Notes under the pieces: model-generated | Seen by the model: only the letters and a program-made list of their open reading frames with translations | Told to the model about the DNA's origin: nothing | Database searches by the model: none | Assembly (NCBI GenBank): GCA_002699025.1 | Contig: PABA01000142.1 | Span: 1 to 38,298, forward strand | DNA: 38,298 nt | Direction: 5' to 3' | Source of the DNA: Sandaracinus sp. | GTDB lineage: Bacteria; Myxococcota_A; Polyangia; Polyangiales; Houyiibacteriaceae | In this document: piece after piece, positions 24,993 to 34,248 of the stretch | Layout of the letters: the number at the start of each line of letters is the position of its first letter | Position numbering within the stretch: the first letter of the stretch is position 1 | Position numbers and translations under genes: made by a program

Positions 24993-27140
24993 GTGCGCCT
25001 CGTCGCCCCGCTCCTCTGCCTCCTCCTCGCGCCCGGCCTCGCCGGGGCGCAGGACTGGGACGCGATCGGCGCGCACGTGCGCGCCCGCCGGGACGCCGAC
25101 GCGCTCGCGGCCCTCCGTGGGGCGAGCGGCGCCGACGCGGCGTCCCTCCGCGGTCGCCTCCACGAGCGCCGGGGGCGGCTGGCCGACGCCGCCGAGGCCT
25201 ACGGCGCCCTCGCCGAGGCGGACGCGGAAGCGGACGCCGCCGCGCTCCCTTCCTCAGTCCGCGCCGACGCCCACTACCGCCGCGCCCACCTCCTCGCCCG
25301 GCTCGGCCGCTGCGCCGCCGCGCGCCCGCTCCTCGAGGCGATCTCCGCTCCACCCCGCCGCGCCGCCGTCGCCGAGGCCCTCCGCGCCGAGTGCCTCCTC
25401 CGCGAGGCCCGCACCGACGACGCGCGCGAGGAGGCCCTCGACGCTCTCCGCGCCGCCATCGCCACCAACGGCCGCGCCGTCGACGTCTTCGCCCTCCGCT
25501 GGATGCTCGCCGAGACCCTCCTCGCCACCGGCGACGCCGACGAAGCGCGCCGCGAGCTCGTCGCCCTCTGGGTCGATCGGCCCGCCCACCCGGAGGCGCC
25601 CCAGGTCGAGGCCGCCCTCGGACCGAGCTTCGACCCGACCGCCGAGCAGCGCCTCTCCCGCGCCAGGACGCTCCTCCGCCGCCGCATCCCCGCCGACGCG
25701 GCCGCCCTGCTGGAGGGGAATCCGCCCCGAGACCGCGCCCTCCGCGCGCGCTGGCTCCACACCCGCGGCATGGCCCTGTATCGCACGCGGCACCACTACG
25801 CCGAGGCCGCCGAGCTCCTCGCCCAGGCCGCCCGCCTCGGGGGCGCCACCGCGCTCGAGGACGAGTTCCACGCCGCCCGCGCGCTCTCCCGCGCCGACCG
25901 GGATCCGCAGGCCATCCGTGCCTACCGCCGCTTCGTCCGGTCTCATCCCCGACACCCACGCGCCGCGGACGCCGAGTTCCTCGCGGCCTGGCTCGAGATC
26001 CACATCGGCCGCGCCCGCGGCCGGCGCAGCATGGACCGCTTCCTCGGCGGGCCGCGCGCGCGCCTCCGCGCCAACCGGCGCCGCTCGGCGCTCTGGCAGC
26101 TCGGCCTGACCGACTTCGAGCGCGGTCGCCACGCCAGCGCCGCCCGGTATTTCGAGCGATACGCCTCCACCGGCTCGGGCGCGATGGTCGCCGGGCGGGG
26201 TCATTACTGGACCGGTCGCGCCGAGCAGGGCCGCGGCCGGAGGACGGCCGCGATCGCCGCCTACCGGCGCGCCCGCGCCATCGACCCGCTCCACTGGTAC
26301 GGGCTCTGGGCCGAGCGACGCCTCGCGGAGCTCGGGGAGTCGGACCCGATCCCCCTCGACCCGGCCGCGTCGGCCGAGCCCCTCCCGCCGCCGAGCCTGC
26401 CGGCCGAGGCGCGCTTCTTCCGTCGCCTCGGGCTCCAGGCCGATGCCCTCGACGCCCTCCGCCGCCACGAGCGCGCCGTCCGCGCCGCCGCCCCGCGCGG
26501 CCGTGTCACGGAGACCCGCGTCGCCGCCTACCGCATGCTCGACGGGACCGAGCGCGCCTACCGGCTCGCCGCCCTCCAGCACACGCTCCTCGGCCAACGC
26601 CCCGAGGGCGCCGCGCGCTGGGCCTGGGACGCCGCCTACCCGCGCCCGGAAGAGGACGCCGTCCGCGCCGCCGCGCGCGAGAGCGGCGTCCCCTGGGAGC
26701 ACCTCTACGCGACCATGCGCCAGGAGAGCGCCTACGACCCGGACGTCGTCAGCCACGCCGACGCCATCGGCCTGCTCCAGGTGCTCCCCTCCTCCGGCGC
26801 CCGCGCCGCCGCGCGCCTCGGCCTGCCCTTCGAGCGCGACCGGCTCTTCGACCCGGCCTTCAACGTGCGCATCGGCGCCGCCGAGATCGCCGCGCTCTGG
26901 GAGCGCTACGAGGGGGTGCTCCCGCTCGTGATCGCCGCGTACAACGCCGGCGCCCATCGGGTGGACGAGTGGGTCGGCGAGCTCGACGGCCCCACGGACC
27001 TCGACCTCTTCGTCGAGCGCATCCCCTTCGACGAGACCCGCGGCTACGTGCGCCGCGTCGTCAGCCACTTCGCGCGCTACCGCTACCTCGAAGACCCGGA
27101 CGCGCGCCCCGAGCTCCCCGCGCAGGTCGGCGGCGAGTAG
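24993..27140 (+). CDS. soluble lytic murein transglycosylase (Slt family)
   Basis: A 715-aa periplasmic enzyme that cleaves peptidoglycan glycan strands, forming 1,6-anhydromuramyl ends. A signal peptide ends LAPGLAGA before QDW, then a long helical superhelix of TPR-like repeats (about 30-560), and the lysozyme-like catalytic domain (about 560-715). Catalytic Glu578 lies in MRQESAYDP, followed by the family motifs AIGLLQVLP and AAYNAG. Architecture and length match Slt70-type enzymes. I start at GTG 24993, which has an AGG 8 bases upstream; GTG at 24978 is close by and possible. It may follow the Cys-rich lipoprotein in one transcript. Confidence 0.92.
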   Translation: MRLVAPLLCLLLAPGLAGAQDWDAIGAHVRARRDADALAALRGASGADAASLRGRLHERRGRLADAAEAYGALAEADAEADAAALPSSVRADAHYRRAHLLARLGRCAAARPLLEAISAPPRRAAVAEALRAECLLREARTDDAREEALDALRAAIATNGRAVDVFALRWMLAETLLATGDADEARRELVALWVDRPAHPEAPQVEAALGPSFDPTAEQRLSRARTLLRRRIPADAAALLEGNPPRDRALRARWLHTRGMALYRTRHHYAEAAELLAQAARLGGATALEDEFHAARALSRADRDPQAIRAYRRFVRSHPRHPRAADAEFLAAWLEIHIGRARGRRSMDRFLGGPRARLRANRRRSALWQLGLTDFERGRHASAARYFERYASTGSGAMVAGRGHYWTGRAEQGRGRRTAAIAAYRRARAIDPLHWYGLWAERRLAELGESDPIPLDPAASAEPLPPPSLPAEARFFRRLGLQADALDALRRHERAVRAAAPRGRVTETRVAAYRMLDGTERAYRLAALQHTLLGQRPEGAARWAWDAAYPRPEEDAVRAAARESGVPWEHLYATMRQESAYDPDVVSHADAIGLLQVLPSSGARAAARLGLPFERDRLFDPAFNVRIGAAEIAALWERYEGVLPLVIAAYNAGAHRVDEWVGELDGPTDLDLFVERIPFDETRGYVRRVVSHFARYRYLEDPDARPELPAQVGGE

Positions 27141-27319
27141 CACGGCCCGCGGAAACCTGGTGAAGCTCCCGGCGCGCGAAGTCGTGGCTCCGAACCGGGC
27201 GAAGCCGATCCCTCGTGGTGGGGCCTGGCCAGCCGCCGTCGGCGGCCCGGACCGGGACCGGAGCTTCCGGGTCGTCACGCGGGTGTAAGCGCCGGTCGGG
27301 CTGTGCCGTTGCTCGCCCG

Positions 27320-28093
27320 ATGCTCCGCCTCGCCGCCGCCCTCGCGCTCGTCGCCGCCCTCGCCTTCGTCGCCGCGCCCGCCCACGCCAGCGCCCCGCCG
27401 CGCGTGGAGCCCCTCCCCGCGGCCGGTCCGGCCACCCCCTCGGCCTCGCCCGTCGCGCCGGGCCAGGCCACCCCCGCTCGCGCCGCGGCCGCTCAGGCCG
27501 TCGTCCCCGCCCATCGGCCGCCGCCCCGCCGGCAGCCCCGCGAGCAGCGGGACCGTCGCTGGGGTGGCTGGGTGGCCTTCGGCGCCCAGAGCGGCCTCTT
27601 CCTCGGTGTCGGCGCCGGCCTCGGGCTCTCCGCCCGCGATGGCTCGCGGCGGGCCAGCGGCATCGTCGGCGGGGTCGGCAGCTACGTCCTCGCGGCCGTC
27701 GGCGCCAACCTCCTCGGCCGCCAGGCGGAGCGGCTCGGCTGGCGTCCCGAGCTCGGCCACGCGCTCGCCGGCCTCTATCCGGGCATGCTCGAGGGCTCGC
27801 TCGTCGGCGGGCTGATCGTCCAGGAGACCGGCCTCGAGGGGCGCCCCGCTCGGGCCGTGCTCCTCGGTTCGACGGCGGCCTTCTCCGTCCTCGGCGCGCT
27901 CCTCCACCGCATCGCGGGCGAGCGCTCCGGCACGCGCGTGGGCCTCTTCTACGCGCTCCTCGTCGGCTCGCTCAGCTTCCTCGCGCCGGCCGCCATCGCC
28001 ACCGATCGACCGAGCGTGCTCACGCGCGGCCTGGCCGGCGTCGGCGCCGCCGGGCTCCTCGCCACCGGCCTCGCCCCCGTCATGCGCTGGTAG
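27320..28093 (+). CDS. secreted/membrane protein with Pro/Ala linker, unknown
   Basis: A 257-aa protein with a signal peptide (cleavage near AAPAHASA), a Pro/Ala-rich stretch (about 25-75) and then about 170 residues of Gly- and Ala-rich hydrophobic segments that could form five or six membrane helices. Family not recognised. The ATG at 27320 is the natural signal-peptide start. It follows the transglycosylase gene by 179 bp on the same strand. Confidence 0.6.
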   Translation: MLRLAAALALVAALAFVAAPAHASAPPRVEPLPAAGPATPSASPVAPGQATPARAAAAQAVVPAHRPPPRRQPREQRDRRWGGWVAFGAQSGLFLGVGAGLGLSARDGSRRASGIVGGVGSYVLAAVGANLLGRQAERLGWRPELGHALAGLYPGMLEGSLVGGLIVQETGLEGRPARAVLLGSTAAFSVLGALLHRIAGERSGTRVGLFYALLVGSLSFLAPAAIATDRPSVLTRGLAGVGAAGLLATGLAPVMRW

Positions 28094-28214
28094 CGCCCGC
28101 TCGCCGGGGGGCTGGAGGCCCGCCGGTGGCTGCTCGAGTCGCCACCGGCGCCGTCCGTTCACGGCGTTTCGTGGGTGAATGCCGGGCCTTTCGCGATCGT
28201 CCGCGCTGGCCCGA

Positions 28215-28841
28215 ATGGTGCGCGACCTCGCCCCGGTGTCTCTCGCGCGCCCCGCCCCCCTCCTGCTCGCCGCCCTCGTCGCGCTCTGCCCGCTCTTCGC
28301 CGCGCCGGCCGGCGCTCGCGGGCAGGCTTGCGAGCGAACCGTGACCCGCACGCCGCTCCGCTTCGGCGCGGACGGCGGCCAGGTCCTGGTCGAGGTCGTC
28401 GAGCGCGACCGCTGCTTCCCCGACGGCGTCTCGGCGCACGGCATGGAGCGGCGGCGCACGGGCGATCTCGAGCTCCTCGAGCGCACGGAGCTGCTCCGCG
28501 GGACGCGCGACTGGAGCGACCCCTCGACCTGGCGCGAGCGGGCGCCGGCCGAAGTGGAGGCGGCGATCCGACGGCGCCGCGGGCGCTACCTGCGGGCCCA
28601 CGCCGAGGCCTTCCCCTTCCGGGCCGTGCGTCGCGACGCCGCCTGGGAGGGCGAGCGGCTGCGCGTCGGGGGCCTGGAGCTCGCGGTGCCGCGGGCGCTG
28701 ATCCGCTACGCCGCGCCCTACTCGGAGGAGCCGCCCGAGGTGCAGGTCTGGGTCGCCGAGGAGGCGGCGCCGCGCGTGCTCGCCGTGGGCACGGTCGAGC
28801 GGGCCGGGCGCGATCGGCTGGTCGTGCTCGAGCGCGGCTGA
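28215..28841 (+). CDS. secreted protein, function unknown
   Basis: A 208-aa protein from the ATG at 28215, with a hydrophobic segment ending LFAAPAGARG as a likely cleavable signal. The mature part has two Cys near its start (CERTV and DRCFPDG) and a mixed strand/helix composition; no family was recognised. An ATG at 28179 in the same frame would add 12 residues and is possible. The stop codon lies inside a 17-bp tandem duplication. Confidence 0.6.
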   Translation: MVRDLAPVSLARPAPLLLAALVALCPLFAAPAGARGQACERTVTRTPLRFGADGGQVLVEVVERDRCFPDGVSAHGMERRRTGDLELLERTELLRGTRDWSDPSTWRERAPAEVEAAIRRRRGRYLRAHAEAFPFRAVRRDAAWEGERLRVGGLELAVPRALIRYAAPYSEEPPEVQVWVAEEAAPRVLAVGTVERAGRDRLVVLERG

Positions 28842-28865
28842 GCCTCGGGCGCGGCTGAGCCTCGG
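28832..28865 (+). repeat. 17-bp tandem duplication across a stop codon
   Basis: GCGCGGCTGAGCCTCGG occurs twice in direct succession (28832-28848 and 28849-28865). The first copy contains the TGA that ends the secreted protein gene. Confidence 0.9.
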
Positions 28866-28988
28866 CCGCGCAGCTCGAGAGCGTGGGCGCGACGGGCCCG
28901 GACCGTCCTCCCACGACCGCCGGATGGCGGGGCCTGGCCGAGCCGCGGTCGTCGAGGGGGGCGCGAGCCGTCGGCGCCGCGCGGGCGC

Positions 28989-29813
28989 TCAGCCCTCCAG
29001 GAAGCCGATCTCGCGCGCCACGGCCTCGGCGACCGGCAGGACCTTCTCGTAGGCCGCCGCGTTGCACGCGAGGATGCCGCCGCTCGTCCGCAGGTCGTCG
29101 CTCTTGTACTGGTAGGGCGCTCCGTCGAGGCGCACGAAGCGACCGCCCGCGCCGCGCAGCACGGCCTCCGGCCCGCAGGCGTCCCAGAGCGACGACTTGT
29201 CGCTGATGTGCACGTAGAGGTCGGCGACCTGCTCGGCGATGAGCCCGACCTTCAGGCCGACCGAGCCGCTCTTCATCTCGCTGGTGATGCCGAGGCGCTT
29301 CACGACCATGTCGATGGACTCGGCCCGGTGCGAGCGCGAGACCACCAGCCGGAGGTCCTTCGCCTCGGGCGTGTCGCTCACCTTCAGCGCGCGCTTCTCG
29401 CCGCCCGCCTCGAGCCACGCGCCCTCGCCGACCACACCCGTGTAGAGCTTGTCCTTCGCGACCTGGTAGACGACGCCGAGCTTCGCCGCGCCGTCCACGG
29501 CCAGCCCGATCATCACGGCGAACTCGCCGTTCTTGGCGATGAACTCCTTGGTGCCGTCGAGCGGGTCGACGTACCAGACCCGGCCGGCGGCCGTGCTGTC
29601 GCTCTTGTCCTCGCTCTCCTCGGCGACGATGCCATCCTCGGGGAAGGCCTCGCGGAGCGCCTTCACGATGAGCGCGTTGGCCTGGCGGTCGGCGTCCGTG
29701 ACCGGGTCCCGCGGCGACTTGTAGGCGACGGAGAAGTCCTTGGCGTAGACGCCGCGGATGATCTCGCCCGCGTCGCGGGCGATGCGGGTGACGGTCTCGA
29801 GCTCGCGCTGCAT
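28989..29813 (-). CDS. cysQ: 3'(2'),5'-bisphosphate nucleotidase, CysQ type
   Basis: A 274-aa metal-dependent phosphatase of the inositol monophosphatase superfamily. CysQ members remove the 3'-phosphate from PAP, a by-product of sulfate activation. The metal-binding set is visible: Glu65 in AEES, Asp83 and Asp86 in DPLDGTKEF, and WDACGPEAVL near the C-terminus. The DGTKEF form points to CysQ/BPNT rather than a plain inositol phosphatase, but substrate cannot be settled by sequence alone. The ATG at 29811-29813 is well placed. It stands alone on this strand. Confidence 0.85.
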   Translation of the reverse strand: MQRELETVTRIARDAGEIIRGVYAKDFSVAYKSPRDPVTDADRQANALIVKALREAFPEDGIVAEESEDKSDSTAAGRVWYVDPLDGTKEFIAKNGEFAVMIGLAVDGAAKLGVVYQVAKDKLYTGVVGEGAWLEAGGEKRALKVSDTPEAKDLRLVVSRSHRAESIDMVVKRLGITSEMKSGSVGLKVGLIAEQVADLYVHISDKSSLWDACGPEAVLRGAGGRFVRLDGAPYQYKSDDLRTSGGILACNAAAYEKVLPVAEAVAREIGFLEG

Positions 29814-29982
29814 GGGCGGCGGGATACCACGCCCGGGGCCGATGACCAGGCCGCCGCGGAATAGGAGCGGCGCCGGTCTGTTGCGGAGGCGACCCCGCGA
29901 TGGCTCCCCCCAGGGGACGTCGCTGCGACGCGAGGGGTCCGCGAGGAGACGCCGGGCGCTCGCCCGGCAGGAGGAGGTACGC

Positions 29983-31911
29983 GTGCATCGATGGAGGCAC
30001 GGCGTGTGGCTGGCGTGCGCCTGGGCGCCGGCGCTCGCGCTCGCGCAGGAGGCGCCCGTGGAAGGGCACGGGGGCCAGACGGAGCGCCCGGTGCGCGGCG
30101 AGGACGTCGAGGAGGAGGGCGAGCCCCCGAACGGCGGCGCCGAGGCCGACCCGCCCGAGGCATCGGAGGGCTCGGGCGACGGGCTCCGCCTCTCCATCGA
30201 CGACGCCGCGCCGCCCGACGCGATCGACGCGGGCGTGGGCGCGAGCGACCCGGGGCCGGCGGCCGGCGAGGCCACCGCTGTGTCGCGGGGGGAGCCGCGC
30301 GCTCGCCCAGGCGCGCCCGCCGATCCCGGGACCGACACGCCGCGCGGAGACGCGCCCGCCGGCGCCTCGCGCGAAGACGCGGCGCCGGAGGACGATCCGA
30401 CGCGACCCGTCTCCTCCGAAGCCGACCCGGACGCCCGCCCCCCGGACGCCGCCTCGAGCGACGCCCCCGAGGACGACCCGGGCTGGCGCGATCGGCTCCG
30501 CTCCGTCATCGATCTCCACGGCGACTTCCGCCTCCGCCTCGAGCGCTGGCAGCGCTTCCACCTCGGCCTGGAGGACGGCCCCTTCGACCGCTTCCGCGCC
30601 GCCACCGCGGACGAGGCCCCGGCCGGCGGCTGCGGCGGCGAGCGCGAGACCTGCGGCGGCTCGACCCTCCGCTTCGCCACCCTCCGCCTCCGCCTCGCCC
30701 CGCGCATCCACGTCACCGACGACATCTCCGTCCACGCCCTCTTCGACGCCTTCGACGACCGCGTCCTCGGCGCCGACGCCGACGACCTCTCGCTCCCCGA
30801 GACCCAGCGCGCCGCCCGCGGCGCCGTCGCCGTCCGCCGCGTCTGGGCGCGCTTCCGCCTCCGCGGCGTCGGCGAGCTCCGGGCCGGCCGCATGGGCGCG
30901 CGCTTCGGCCTCGGCCTGGTGCAGGACGACGGGATGGACCTCGACGACGACGCCAGCACGGACGTCGATCGCATCGAGGCGCGCGTCCCGCTCGGGCCCC
31001 TGGTGCTCCGCGGCGCCTGGGACTTCGCCGCCCGCGGGGACGTGGGCGCCGGCCGCGCCGAGCTCCCGCGCGTGCCCTTCGACCCCTCGCCGGAGGACGA
31101 CGTCCGCCAGTGGACCCTCGCCGTCGCGCACCGCCTCGCCCCCGCCGAGGCCGAGGCGCGCCTCGCCCGCGGGGACGTCCTCCTCGAGGGCGCCGCCCAG
31201 CTCCTCGGTCGCCGCCAGCACCTCGCGCCCGTCGAGGAGGGCTGGGCCCGGCGCGGCGCGCGCGTCTACACGCCCGACGTCTGGCTCCGCCTCCGCTGGC
31301 GGGGCTTCCGCGCCGAGCTCGAGGCCGCCGCGCACGTCGGCCGGGTCGAGGACGCCACCGACGAGGGCCGCGGTCAGCGCGTCGACCTTCGCCAGCTCGG
31401 CGTCGCCCTCCAGCTCGAGCAGCGCCTCCTCGACGACCGGCTCCGCCTCGACCTCGGCGGCGTCTACGCGAGCGGCGACGGCGCCCTCGGCGTCGCGGGC
31501 GAGGCGGAGCTGCAGGACGCGGGCGCCACCGCGAGCCGCTTCGCGATCCACCCGAGCCACCGCGTCGACGAGATCCTCTGGCGGCGCCTCGTCGGCCGCG
31601 TGCAGGGCGCCTGGGTCCTCCGCGCCGGCGGCCGCTACGACCTCCTCCGGGACGCGCGCGGCCGCGGCCTCGGCGTCACGCTCCACGGCGTCTACAGCCG
31701 CGCCTCCGCGGGCCCGGGCGATCGCGACCTCGGCCTCGAGGTCGACGCCGGCCTCGAGTACGGCACGGAGGCCGCCGACGGTGAGCCCGGCGCCTACCTC
31801 GCCGTGCGCTACGGCGTGCTCGTCCCCCTCGCCGGTCTCGACGGCGAGGGCGAGGGCGAGGGCGCCAAGCCGGCCCAGGCCCTCCGGGCGATCATCGGCG
31901 CCCGCTTCTGA
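29983..31911 (+). CDS. probable outer-membrane beta-barrel protein
   Basis: A 642-aa protein starting at GTG 29983, which has a strong GAGGAGG ribosome site five bases upstream. A signal peptide ending LALAQ leads into about 140 residues of acidic, Pro/Asp/Glu-rich disordered sequence, then about 480 residues of alternating short strands with turns (for example LHGDFRLRLERWQRF, RVWARFRLRGVGELRAGRMG, RLRWRGFRAELEAAAHVGR). It finishes with the short strand IIGARF and a terminal Phe, as expected for barrel assembly. It resembles myxobacterial porin-like proteins of unknown function; the exact family is not certain. The substrate is unknown. Confidence 0.75.
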   Translation: MHRWRHGVWLACAWAPALALAQEAPVEGHGGQTERPVRGEDVEEEGEPPNGGAEADPPEASEGSGDGLRLSIDDAAPPDAIDAGVGASDPGPAAGEATAVSRGEPRARPGAPADPGTDTPRGDAPAGASREDAAPEDDPTRPVSSEADPDARPPDAASSDAPEDDPGWRDRLRSVIDLHGDFRLRLERWQRFHLGLEDGPFDRFRAATADEAPAGGCGGERETCGGSTLRFATLRLRLAPRIHVTDDISVHALFDAFDDRVLGADADDLSLPETQRAARGAVAVRRVWARFRLRGVGELRAGRMGARFGLGLVQDDGMDLDDDASTDVDRIEARVPLGPLVLRGAWDFAARGDVGAGRAELPRVPFDPSPEDDVRQWTLAVAHRLAPAEAEARLARGDVLLEGAAQLLGRRQHLAPVEEGWARRGARVYTPDVWLRLRWRGFRAELEAAAHVGRVEDATDEGRGQRVDLRQLGVALQLEQRLLDDRLRLDLGGVYASGDGALGVAGEAELQDAGATASRFAIHPSHRVDEILWRRLVGRVQGAWVLRAGGRYDLLRDARGRGLGVTLHGVYSRASAGPGDRDLGLEVDAGLEYGTEAADGEPGAYLAVRYGVLVPLAGLDGEGEGEGAKPAQALRAIIGARF

Positions 31912-31969
31912 ACGAGCCCCCCCGCACGCTCGCCGCTGCCCGTCAGAGGTTCGTGCGAGGCTTCTATCC

Positions 31970-32350
31970 ATGAGCGACCCGACCGACCCGGGCGGCCCGC
32001 GCGGCCCGCACCACGGCATCGACTACATCGAGATCACCGTCTCCGACATGGCGCGCGCGAAGCGCTTCTACGGCGAGGCCTTCGGCTGGCGGTTCACCGA
32101 GTACGCGCCGAGCTACGTCGGCTTCGTGGACGGCGCCCGCGGCGAACGCGAGGCGGGCGGCCTCACGCTCGGGGAGGTGGTGCGCGGCGGCCCGCTGGTG
32201 GTGCTCCATTCGCGCGACCTCGAGGCGACCGAGGCTGCCGTGCGCGCCGCCGGGGGTGAGATCGTGAAGCCGATCTTCGACTTCCCCGGCGGGCGCCGTT
32301 TCGAGCTCGAGGACCCGGCGGGCAACCGCCTCGCCGTCTGGTCCTCCTGA
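31970..32350 (+). CDS. VOC superfamily (glyoxalase/bleomycin-resistance-like) protein
   Basis: A 126-aa single-domain protein of the vicinal oxygen chelate fold. Typical pieces are HHGIDYIEITVSDMARAKRFYGEAFGW at the N-terminus (His near residue 14 as a likely metal ligand) and RFELEDPAGNRLAVW at the C-terminus with the usual Glu ligand. The DPAGNRLAVW ending is found in many uncharacterised members, so no reaction can be assigned. The ATG at 31970 lies 58 bp after the barrel gene. Confidence 0.88.
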   Translation: MSDPTDPGGPRGPHHGIDYIEITVSDMARAKRFYGEAFGWRFTEYAPSYVGFVDGARGEREAGGLTLGEVVRGGPLVVLHSRDLEATEAAVRAAGGEIVKPIFDFPGGRRFELEDPAGNRLAVWSS

Positions 32351-32458
32351 ACGGCGACCCGACTCGCGGCGGGCCGAGCCGGTCCTCGCCCAGCCGGACA
32401 TGCGGCGGACATGCGGGGGCCCGGCCGGCGCGCCACCCTACGGGACGCCGGCCGCCCC

Positions 32459-33385
32459 TCACGCGGCGCGAGCTCGCGCGAGCGCGCCGAAGTCGACGCC
32501 CGTGAGCGCGACGCTCTTCTCCCAGAGCGCCGCCGCGTCCGCCTCGTCCCGGGCGGCCTTCGTGCAGCCGACCTTCACCGGGTAGCCGCGCCACTCGAAG
32601 AAGGCGTGCGGGCCGTAGTAGTCGCCGCCCTCGGCGGCCGGGTCGGTCGCCGCGCGGAGCGTCGGCAGGGCGCCCTGCGGCTGGGGCATGGCGAAGACGT
32701 GGTTGGCGAGCTCGAAGAGCTTCACGTGGCGCTGGAGCTCCGTGCCGGTCCAGCCCGGGTGCGCGGCGAGGGCGAGGGCCCCGGCGCCCGCCGCCTCGAG
32801 GCGACGCTGGAGCTCGAAGGTGAAGAGCAGGTTCGCGAGCTTGCTCTGCGCGTAGGCCGCGACCTTGCCGTAGGAGCGCGTCTCCCAGCTCAGGTCGGCC
32901 AGGTCCAGCTTGCCCTGCTTGTGGGCGATGCTCGAGACGGTGACGACGCGCGCGCCGGGCGTCGCGAGCACGAGCTCGAGGAGCCGGCCGGTCAGCGCGA
33001 AGTGGCCGAGGTGGTTCACGCCGATCTGAAGCTCGAAGCCCTGCGCCGTGCGCGTGAGCGGCGGCATCATCACGCCGGCGTTGTTGATCAGCAGGTCGAG
33101 GCGATCGAAGGCCTCCCGGAAGGCGTCGGCGAAGGCGGCGACCTCCTCGAGGTCCGCGAGGTCGAGGGCCATGAAGCGCACGTCGGCGTCCGGCGCCGCC
33201 TCGCGGATGCGCGCCACGGCCCCCTCGCCACGCTCCGCGCTCCGGCAGGCGAGCACCACCGTCGCGCCCTTCTCCGCGAGGGCCTTCGCCGTCTCGTAGC
33301 CGATGCCGCTGTTGGCGCCGGTGACGATCGCCACCTTGCCGCTCTGGTCGCCGATGTTCGCGTGGGTCCACTTGCCGTCGTGCAT
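32459..33385 (-). CDS. short-chain dehydrogenase/reductase
   Basis: A 308-aa Rossmann-fold NAD(P)-dependent oxidoreductase. The cofactor loop is TGANSGIG (22-29), followed by NNAG (101-104), Ser151/152 and the catalytic pair Tyr178 and Lys182 in YAQSK. Length and the GVNHLGHFALTGRLL segment fit the retinol-dehydrogenase-like group; the substrate is unknown. A strong GGAGGAG precedes the ATG. It is divergent from the TetR gene, which probably controls it. Confidence 0.92.
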   Translation of the reverse strand: MHDGKWTHANIGDQSGKVAIVTGANSGIGYETAKALAEKGATVVLACRSAERGEGAVARIREAAPDADVRFMALDLADLEEVAAFADAFREAFDRLDLLINNAGVMMPPLTRTAQGFELQIGVNHLGHFALTGRLLELVLATPGARVVTVSSIAHKQGKLDLADLSWETRSYGKVAAYAQSKLANLLFTFELQRRLEAAGAGALALAAHPGWTGTELQRHVKLFELANHVFAMPQPQGALPTLRAATDPAAEGGDYYGPHAFFEWRGYPVKVGCTKAARDEADAAALWEKSVALTGVDFGALARARAA

Positions 33386-33410
33386 CTCGTCTCCTCCCCG
33401 GTCGCTTGCA

Positions 33411-33443
33411 GACCGGCGGTCACCTATTTGCTGACTGGTGGTC
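33411..33443. promoter_or_regulatory. candidate TetR operator
   Basis: Two related 11-mers, GACCGGCGGTC (33411-33421, itself palindromic) and GACTGGTGGTC (33433-33443), are 22 bp apart, about two helical turns, in the 176-bp gap between the divergent SDR and TetR genes. The local sequence is A+T-richer than usual (CACCTATTTGCTGA), as expected for a promoter region. Confidence 0.4.
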
Positions 33444-33561
33444 GCATAAAGCCGGGGAGCGTAACGAGAGGGCCCGCTTTTTTCGCATTTCGACGGCGAA
33501 ACACCGGTCGTTTGGTGCAGGTCCCCTTCTACCCAGGTGGATCACGCACTAGGTTGCTTCC

Positions 33562-34218
33562 GTGGACTTCGAGCGCGCCCGGCAGCCCGAGCAGAAGGCC
33601 CAGCGGCGCGAGGCGCTCCTCGACGCGGCGGCGGCCCTCCTGGCCGAGCGCGGCCTCGGCGACGTCAGCCTGAGCGCCATCGCCCGGCGCGCGGGCATGA
33701 GCAAGGCGAGCGTCTACCGCTACTTCGAGAGCCGGGAGGCGATCTTCCTCGAGCTCCTCGCGCGCGACTACGAGGCCATCGCCGAGCGCTTCGAGGCGGC
33801 CCTCGTGCCGCTCGCCGGGCGCGGCGATCTCGACGCCGTGGCCGAGGCGATCGCCGACGCGCTCGACTCCAACCCGCGCGCCCTCGAGCTCTTCGCGAGC
33901 ATCGCGAGCGTGCTCGAGCACAACGTGAGCGCGGACTTCGTACGTGAGTACAAGCGGCGCACGGTGCGCATCGGGGCGCGCCCGGTCTTCGCGCTGCACG
34001 CGGCCGTGCCGGAGCTGAGCGTCGAGCGCGCCCAGCGGCTGATGCACCTGGTGCTCGTCTTCGCCGGCGGCCTCTACCCGACGGCGCACCCGGCGGAGCC
34101 CGTCGCCGAGGTGCTCGCCGAGCCCGAGTTCGCGCCGCTCCGCCTGGACTTCCGGGAGACCTGCGCGGAGCACGCGCGCCTGCTGCTGCGCGGCGCCGTC
34201 CAGGGCGCGCCGCGCTGA
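33562..34218 (+). CDS. TetR/AcrR family transcriptional regulator
   Basis: A 218-aa one-component regulator. The N-terminal helix-turn-helix (about 17-62) reads ALLDAAAALLAERGLGDVSLSAIARRAG then MSKASVYRYFESREAIF, the usual TetR recognition helix. The C-terminal ligand-binding domain is helical and unassigned. I use the GTG at 33562. Being divergent from the SDR gene suggests local repression relieved by the enzyme's substrate or a related molecule. Confidence 0.92.
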   Translation: MDFERARQPEQKAQRREALLDAAAALLAERGLGDVSLSAIARRAGMSKASVYRYFESREAIFLELLARDYEAIAERFEAALVPLAGRGDLDAVAEAIADALDSNPRALELFASIASVLEHNVSADFVREYKRRTVRIGARPVFALHAAVPELSVERAQRLMHLVLVFAGGLYPTAHPAEPVAEVLAEPEFAPLRLDFRETCAEHARLLLRGAVQGAPR

Positions 34219-34248
34219 GCCGGCCGCGCCTCCTCGCCGAGGGCCGAC

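Noticed and set aside
22453-25959. Very long minus-strand frame covering the permease genes and lipoprotein region
   Set aside because: Only 22453-23319 is DppC-like; the remainder is Arg/Gly/Pro-rich antisense of real genes.
33474-33483. T6 run after GGGCCCGC as an intrinsic terminator
   Set aside because: The preceding palindrome is only GGGCCC, and it lies in a divergent promoter region where a terminator is not expected.
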